Shown: piece by piece, positions 33,043 to 37,765 of the stretch | How the letters are laid out: every line of letters begins with the position of its first letter | How positions within the stretch are numbered: the first letter of the stretch is position 1 | DNA from: an uncultured Eubacterium sp. | Lineage (GTDB): Bacteria > Bacillota > Clostridia > Oscillospirales > Acutalibacteraceae | Assembly (NCBI GenBank): GCA_910583925.1 | Contig: CAJTZJ010000017.1 | Span: 1-37,765, forward strand | Direction of reading: 5' to 3' | Length of the DNA: 37,765 nt | Notes under the pieces: generated by a model | What the model saw: only the letters and a program-made list of their open reading frames with translations | Told to the model about the DNA's origin: nothing | The model's database searches: none | Position numbers and translations under genes: made by a program

Positions 33043-36000
33043 CTATGACAGAGCCTGCATAAAATTTTCACTTATTTTTGCAACATCAACAGCTTTATTA
33101 TTTGCCTGTGAAAGAGTATGTGCAAGCTCTCTATCTTGGCTGAAGCCCATATTTGAAATTGTTGCATCAATTCCTTTTGAAATATGATTAAAGGTTTTAG
33201 ATAAACGATTAAGCGTTTTACTCATATCAAATTTTCCATTTTTAATAAAGTTGGATTTATTATAATACTGTTTGATATATCTCTTTGATTCTTTGCTTAC
33301 CGGGAAGCCCATTTTACGCTTAAGCATAGCGCTGAAGCATTCAGCCTCAAATTCTTTAATTTCCACGGGCTGAGTTGAAGTTTTATGTAGCACACCATGA
33401 GCAAGCTCATGACACATTGTTCTTAAGCGTTCGGAATCTTCGAGCAAAGAGTTAATATGTATGCTGTTACCCTCTAAGTCATAGTATCCGTGCAATGAAA
33501 TTGATGATAAATCTCTCTCTTGTACAGTGAAACCGCACTCTTTGGCATATTCCTTTACACATTCATAAAGCTGTTGCTGCTCCATATCAGGATGCCCCAT
33601 ATTATAAAATTTAGGGTAATCTTCTACCGGGCAGTCAGTTTGTGAAATATCGAAAACCTGATGAGGAATAAATTTTGTTGTTTTCTTTATTTCTAACTCG
33701 CCGTTTGCAATTTTTGCTTTCTCTTCAGGTGAAGCATATTTTACATTCATCCACTGTGTTTTGCCGTCTACACTTCTCGGAAACTTAGAAACCTCGATTG
33801 GTCTTGAGATTTTAATGTGATGCTGTCCTTTTTTAATACTGTAGCCGAGTTCCTTCCATTTTGTAAATGATGCAACAAAAGTTGCGTATGGATTTTGCAA
33901 ATGAATAAGCATTGCATTAGTAGGGGAGTATTGATAAAACTGAGCCTTGAATGCCAAATAATCAGTAATCAGATCAGGATCCGCCTGATATGTTTTTGCA
34001 ATATCTTTGATTTCTGATGTAAGCTTATCAAATTCTTCTTTTGTTAAAGATTTTGAGCGTTCCGACTGCATTGTTTCCTTTGATAATGAATTTGGCTGCT
34101 TATTGATTTCAGGTTCAACTTTACTCTCTAATATTTCGTTTGATAAATTCATTTGATTCTCTAAATGCTGCAATTTATGATACGCAGCACTGTCAGCCAT
34201 ATCCTCTCCAAATCCACCTTGAGATATAGCAGCAGATAATTTATCGTGCTCAACACTGATAGCTTCGTTTGAAATTGCTTGTTCAGCTGCATGAATATCA
34301 TTCAGAAGCTTATCAAAGTTATTGTTAATAAAATCTTTGTATTCAGGACTTTTCTGTGCCATTGCATATAAAAGCTCATCAGGTGTGTAACCTGAAGGGA
34401 GTTCTAATTCTTTCTGAGAGAGTTTATCTACAATGATCCATTCCTCACCATTGGATTTTATTTCTATTTCAGAAGGGGATAATAACTTATATTCTTCAAC
34501 ATTGGCATACTGCCCCTGCGTTGGATCTATCCAGGCAATCTCATCCAGGAATACTTCCTTTGAATAGATTTTTCCGTCTGCACTGTAGCTTCTTGCTTCC
34601 ATAGGGGATGGAGTAACAAAAACACCTTGTTTAATAGGATGAGAGCTATATACAGTTATTTTACCGTATTTCAAAGCAAACTCAGCCTCTCTTGCTGAGT
34701 AGCTTTCATCGAAGCCTTCAGTTTTCCATCCTGCAAAATCTGAATCCTTAAGAGTTTCTTCAAAACTTTTAATTTCGGCAGCATCTCTTATCCAGGTTTG
34801 ATACGAATTTGGTGCAGGATTATATTTATTTATAATTTCAAACTGCTGTTGCATGTGTTCGTTTGAGAGTGAATTATCCTGCTCGTTAGAAAAAGAAGAC
34901 GTTTTTTCAACACTTGGTTGTGCTTCATTTTTTCTGATTGAGATAATATGGTTATAAAGCTCTGCATCAGTTTTAGTTAATCCCGATTCAAGTCCACCTG
35001 AATAATCAACAGCGGTTTCATAATAATCGGCAAACAAATCAAGTTGTTCAGAAGTCATTTGGCTGATTACATATTCTGCCGGAACTTCTTTTAATGCAGA
35101 TTCTATGGCTTTGATATCAATAGAATTTTCATTTCCAAAAGTAAATCTTCTTACATAAGCCATATTTTTTAAATTATGATAGTATTTATCGGCAGTTATA
35201 GGTGGTTTACCGACGCTTTTCCTTTTTTCGTTAGCTCTTTCAAATCCAATACGTTCTTTGTTTTTTATATGACTATATACAGCTTCTGCCTGATCAGGGG
35301 TTATATTATCTTTAGGCTGCCAATGAGCAGTAGAGTAATTCATTTCTACAATTCGTTCTTCAGGTGAAACATTAAGGCGCTGTTCATATTCTGCAATAGT
35401 CTTAAGTTTATCAAGATGTTGTTTTTGCAAATCCGATTCAGCAAGTGGCTCAAGTGATGGTAAAGGCTCAAGCTGTTCCTGAGCTTGCTGAACAACATAG
35501 GCAGATGAAACAGGTTCAAGTCTTAATTCGTTGAAGATTTCCTGTTGTCTGGCTTCAAGCTCCTGATGAGTAGCACCATCCAAATATATATCTTCAAGAT
35601 ATAATCCTTGAGGCGAATTTTGAATAATTGTATCGTTCATAACAACATCGTTGAGTGTTGCACCATAAAACAGCACTGATGAAAGATCGTTTCCTTTTAA
35701 TTCTGTGTTCCGTATAGAAGCTGTTGAAAAGTTAGCCATTTTAAAATTTGAATTGTTTATTTCAGAGTGGTATATATCAGCTCCCTCAAAATAAGCATTT
35801 TCAAAGTTGCTGCTTATTATTTTACAATCTGAGAACACGGAATAACTTAAATTCATTTTTACTCCGTCAAAATTTTCAAAGGTGCACCGATTAAAACGAC
35901 AGTTTTCGAGCTTACCAATAGCTACATTATCAGTAAACTTAATATCATCAAAAGTGCAATTATAAAAATCATAACGCCGGTTAAATCTTGTTGCTTCATC

Positions 36001-36444
36001 AAACTGTTCCTGGCTTACATAACTTTCTCCAGGAATAAGTGAAGAGCCCATCATTTCTTTTTCTGATTTTAATTGAGCAAAATATGTTTTACCATCAATC
36101 TCAAGTGCAGCATCTTCAAAGTAATCTTTGTAATCAATATCTCCGAATTTATAATTAAGCTTTACTTCAATATCACGTCTTTGAAATATATTAAACAATT
36201 GTTTAATTTTATCTTCATTTTCTATTTCTGAAGAAAACATTATCCCTTCCTTTCCTTCAGGAATATTAATGTTTTCCTTAATTTCAGATCCGAATACGTT
36301 AAAGCTGTCAAGTGCTATATTTTGTTTCAAAGTTGCTTTGCAGTTAACTCCATTTTCATATCCCTTGGAAATTAATGTTTTTGCAATATCTTCAGGACTG
36401 TATTTTCCTGATTTTGAATAAATAAAATATTCCCAACTTGCCAT
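33043..36444 (-). CDS. Polyvalent antirestriction protein: pentapeptide repeats plus ArdC-like metallopeptidase
   Basis: An 1133-residue multidomain protein. Residues 1-155 are unrecognised. About 158-275 is a run of pentapeptide repeats (for example NCRFN, SSNFE, NAYFE, GADIY, NSNFK, GNDLS). The centre (about 300-790) is Gln/Glu-rich with further unassigned domains. About 797-900 resembles the ssDNA-binding N-domain of ArdC (YSPTNAMLIHLQNPYATFVA, then WKELGYSIKKGQ). A zinc peptidase site follows: H1012-E-L-A-H1016 with Glu in EFEAE (about 1031-1035). ArdC proteins protect incoming DNA from restriction, and pentapeptide proteins can mimic DNA (family knowledge). An anti-defence factor delivered or expressed on transfer is likely. 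Confidence 0.82.
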   Translation of the reverse strand: MASWEYFIYSKSGKYSPEDIAKTLISKGYENGVNCKATLKQNIALDSFNVFGSEIKENINIPEGKEGIMFSSEIENEDKIKQLFNIFQRRDIEVKLNYKFGDIDYKDYFEDAALEIDGKTYFAQLKSEKEMMGSSLIPGESYVSQEQFDEATRFNRRYDFYNCTFDDIKFTDNVAIGKLENCRFNRCTFENFDGVKMNLSYSVFSDCKIISSNFENAYFEGADIYHSEINNSNFKMANFSTASIRNTELKGNDLSSVLFYGATLNDVVMNDTIIQNSPQGLYLEDIYLDGATHQELEARQQEIFNELRLEPVSSAYVVQQAQEQLEPLPSLEPLAESDLQKQHLDKLKTIAEYEQRLNVSPEERIVEMNYSTAHWQPKDNITPDQAEAVYSHIKNKERIGFERANEKRKSVGKPPITADKYYHNLKNMAYVRRFTFGNENSIDIKAIESALKEVPAEYVISQMTSEQLDLFADYYETAVDYSGGLESGLTKTDAELYNHIISIRKNEAQPSVEKTSSFSNEQDNSLSNEHMQQQFEIINKYNPAPNSYQTWIRDAAEIKSFEETLKDSDFAGWKTEGFDESYSAREAEFALKYGKITVYSSHPIKQGVFVTPSPMEARSYSADGKIYSKEVFLDEIAWIDPTQGQYANVEEYKLLSPSEIEIKSNGEEWIIVDKLSQKELELPSGYTPDELLYAMAQKSPEYKDFINNNFDKLLNDIHAAEQAISNEAISVEHDKLSAAISQGGFGEDMADSAAYHKLQHLENQMNLSNEILESKVEPEINKQPNSLSKETMQSERSKSLTKEEFDKLTSEIKDIAKTYQADPDLITDYLAFKAQFYQYSPTNAMLIHLQNPYATFVASFTKWKELGYSIKKGQHHIKISRPIEVSKFPRSVDGKTQWMNVKYASPEEKAKIANGELEIKKTTKFIPHQVFDISQTDCPVEDYPKFYNMGHPDMEQQQLYECVKEYAKECGFTVQERDLSSISLHGYYDLEGNSIHINSLLEDSERLRTMCHELAHGVLHKTSTQPVEIKEFEAECFSAMLKRKMGFPVSKESKRYIKQYYNKSNFIKNGKFDMSKTLNRLSKTFNHISKGIDATISNMGFSQDRELAHTLSQANNKAVDVAKISENFMQALS

Positions 36445-36468
36445 AGTTCATTTTCCTTTCATAAAAAT

Positions 36469-36493
36469 AAGGTGTGCACCGAGTGCACACCTT
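36469..36493. repeat. Element hairpin repeat, copy 4, terminator-like
   Basis: Perfect 11-bp stem (36469-36479 with 36483-36493, loop CGA); core 36472-36490 is identical to copy 2. It lies between two minus-strand genes, one nt after the stop of the 150-residue protein gene, and could end or attenuate transcription there. Confidence 0.88.
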
Positions 36494-36946
36494 TTAAAAC
36501 TTAATATATTTTGCTGATGAAATTGTATTTGGTTGAGTTTCGGATAATTTATCTTTAATTACCTTATCAATATCAGCTTCTGTAATTTTGTAAAATACTT
36601 CCGGTCTGTCTTCAGTAGTTACGAAAAGAAATAATTGCTTTTTTTCCAAACGCATATATACCACCGAAATATTTTTTTCATTCAGTAGGACATTGTATTT
36701 TTGTAATTTTCTGATAACATTCTTTTCTTCAGGAGTGAGCTGAAAATCATCAAATAGAAGTTCAGGTTCAATATCCTGTCCGAAAATGAATTCATCAATA
36801 TCAGTCATTGGATAAAATCGAATGCATCCATCTTCATCCACTGTTATTCCTTTGCCGGGAATATAAAAAGATAATTTGTTATACGTAGAAGTAATAAATT
36901 TTCTCTCAGTTTCATAATCCATAAGGTTTTCATTTTCTAACAACAT
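36494..36946 (-). CDS. Hypothetical protein of the mobile element
   Basis: A 150-residue soluble protein, somewhat acidic, that I do not recognise. It shows alternating charged and aromatic stretches (FIPGK-like loop near 33, FLFVTTEDRPEVFYKI near 110-125) and no membrane segment or signal peptide. The start is the ATG at 36946, with GAAAGGAAAAA just upstream; the earlier in-frame ATG at 36961 overlaps that ribosome binding site and is unlikely. It lies between the partial gene (16-nt gap) and the polyvalent protein gene, probably in the same operon. Confidence 0.7.
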   Translation of the reverse strand: MLLENENLMDYETERKFITSTYNKLSFYIPGKGITVDEDGCIRFYPMTDIDEFIFGQDIEPELLFDDFQLTPEEKNVIRKLQKYNVLLNEKNISVVYMRLEKKQLFLFVTTEDRPEVFYKITEADIDKVIKDKLSETQPNTISSAKYIKF

Positions 36947-36962
36947 AATTTTTCCTTTCATA

Positions 36963-37765
36963 TTAATATTGTAACGGTGTTTGTACAGTAAACCTTGATT
37001 TGCTTATCTGATGATTTTTTGAAGCAAATTTCGGTTGTGATTTTAGCTCTTTTTCTTCATCTTCCTGCTGTTGTTTATTTAATGAATACTGTATTGCTAA
37101 ATTTGACATTGCATAAGCTAATCTACTTAGCAGAAGAGAGGCTGCATAATTTGATTGCTGATCTACATTTTGAATTTTTGATGCTGTTTTAGTTGGTTTA
37201 TGAACAGTTGTATCATCAGATCTTTTATTTTTATCTGAATCGCTTGAATTTGAGTTTTCTGTATTCATATCAGCAGTACCCTCGTTAGAAAAAGAATAAG
37301 ATTCTTTTTTTCTAACAACATTTTCCGTGCTTTCAGGCGATATTTTTTGATTGAAAAGCATAGCTTGCTCAATTATTATATTGTGCAGTGTTCGCATATC
37401 ATTTTTACCGGTAGGTTCGAAGAAATGTTTTTCAAAGGCATTCAAACGCATATTGATTTTTTCTGTATCATCGTTATACATTTCGATAAATGAACGCTGA
37501 TTATCAAATATTTTGTTGTAAATCTGATTAAGCTTGTCATCTGATGAAATGGCACAACGAAGGACCTCATTAACTTTCAGCTTGTTTTCAGGAGATAAAT
37601 ATTGATAATAAGCTCTTCCGGTGTAATCACTTAAAGAATTTGATAAATCAGTAAAAACTTTAACAATATTTTTATCTGGTTTGTAATCAGCTCTGCCGAT
37701 TTCGTGAACAAGCTTTTTTAGCTCTTCAGATATTTCTTTTCTGAATTCCTGTTTTTCTTCTTTCA
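36963..37765 (-). CDS. Hypothetical protein, 5' end beyond the window (partial)
   Basis: The reading frame stays open from the stop at 36963 to the right edge (about 267 codons), so the ATG at 37481, which has no ribosome binding site, is internal. The visible part is Lys/Glu-rich and helical near the edge (KKLVHEIGRADYKPDKN, DLSNSLSDYTGRAYYQYL), then has a Ser/Asn/Asp-rich low-complexity linker and a helical stretch YAASLLLSRLAYAMSNLAIQ. No family recognised. By position it is part of the conjugation operon. Confidence 0.7.
   Translation of the reverse strand, partial: KEEKQEFRKEISEELKKLVHEIGRADYKPDKNIVKVFTDLSNSLSDYTGRAYYQYLSPENKLKVNEVLRCAISSDDKLNQIYNKIFDNQRSFIEMYNDDTEKINMRLNAFEKHFFEPTGKNDMRTLHNIIIEQAMLFNQKISPESTENVVRKKESYSFSNEGTADMNTENSNSSDSDKNKRSDDTTVHKPTKTASKIQNVDQQSNYAASLLLSRLAYAMSNLAIQYSLNKQQQEDEEKELKSQPKFASKNHQISKSRFTVQTPLQY

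Noticed and set aside
37000..37481. The ATG at 37481 as the start of the last gene
   Set aside because: No ribosome binding site precedes it and the frame stays open to the window end, so the gene is partial.
1..37765. CRISPR arrays, insertion sequences, integrase and relaxase genes
   Set aside because: Looked for on both strands; no regular spaced repeats, transposase, recombinase or relaxase motifs were seen.

Overview
The window looks like a chromosome segment of a low-GC, endospore-forming-lineage Clostridia (Firmicutes), possibly a gut Oscillospirales/Ruminococcaceae-type organism. The sequence evidence is AT-rich DNA, AGGAGG-type ribosome binding sites, canonical TTGACA/TATAAT promoters, a CsoR-type copper repressor, a VanW-domain secreted protein, and above all dpaA-dpaB (dipicolinate synthase, a spore-specific pathway). 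The taxon is an inference; no rRNA is present.

Layout. Bases 1-26858 are ordinary core or housekeeping DNA. Genes from 108 to 9945 form one plus-strand run: a heterodimeric ABC exporter with one degenerate ATP site, TrkA/TrkH potassium uptake, an AGCS Na+/amino-acid symporter and a two-domain flavin/Fe-S oxidoreductase, closed by a terminator. Next is a copper module (csoR, copA) with a perfect promoter and two operator palindromes; copA carries a fused CopZ-like domain preceded by its own ribosome binding site and ATG. A minus-strand M24 peptidase and a secreted VanW protein follow. The peptidase is divergent from a GH51 arabinofuranosidase through a palindrome that holds both -35 boxes. Then come a small Cys-rich protein, a degenerate PTS-EIIC-like membrane protein, an AlkD-type HEAT-repeat protein, murC (minus), dpaAB, a potABCD polyamine importer whose PotD looks membrane-anchored by its C-terminus, and a HAD phosphatase.

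A tRNA-Leu(GAG) at 26860-26944 appears to mark the left edge of an integrated conjugative or mobilizable element that runs off the right end. Just inside it lies about 420 bp of non-coding, strongly structured DNA ending in a terminator. A two-gene cassette follows: a TIR-domain protein and a membrane-anchored NERD nuclease-like protein, a candidate defence pair. Then, on the minus strand, come a HigBA-like toxin-antitoxin operon, a double winged-helix protein, a VirD4/TraG coupling protein, an 1133-residue polyvalent protein joining pentapeptide repeats to an ArdC-type antirestriction/metallopeptidase module, and two unrecognised proteins, the last cut by the window end. Four copies of a 19-nt hairpin (8-3-8) lie between genes throughout this part and tie the TIR/NERD cassette to the conjugation genes. 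No integrase or relaxase is visible, so the element is incomplete here.
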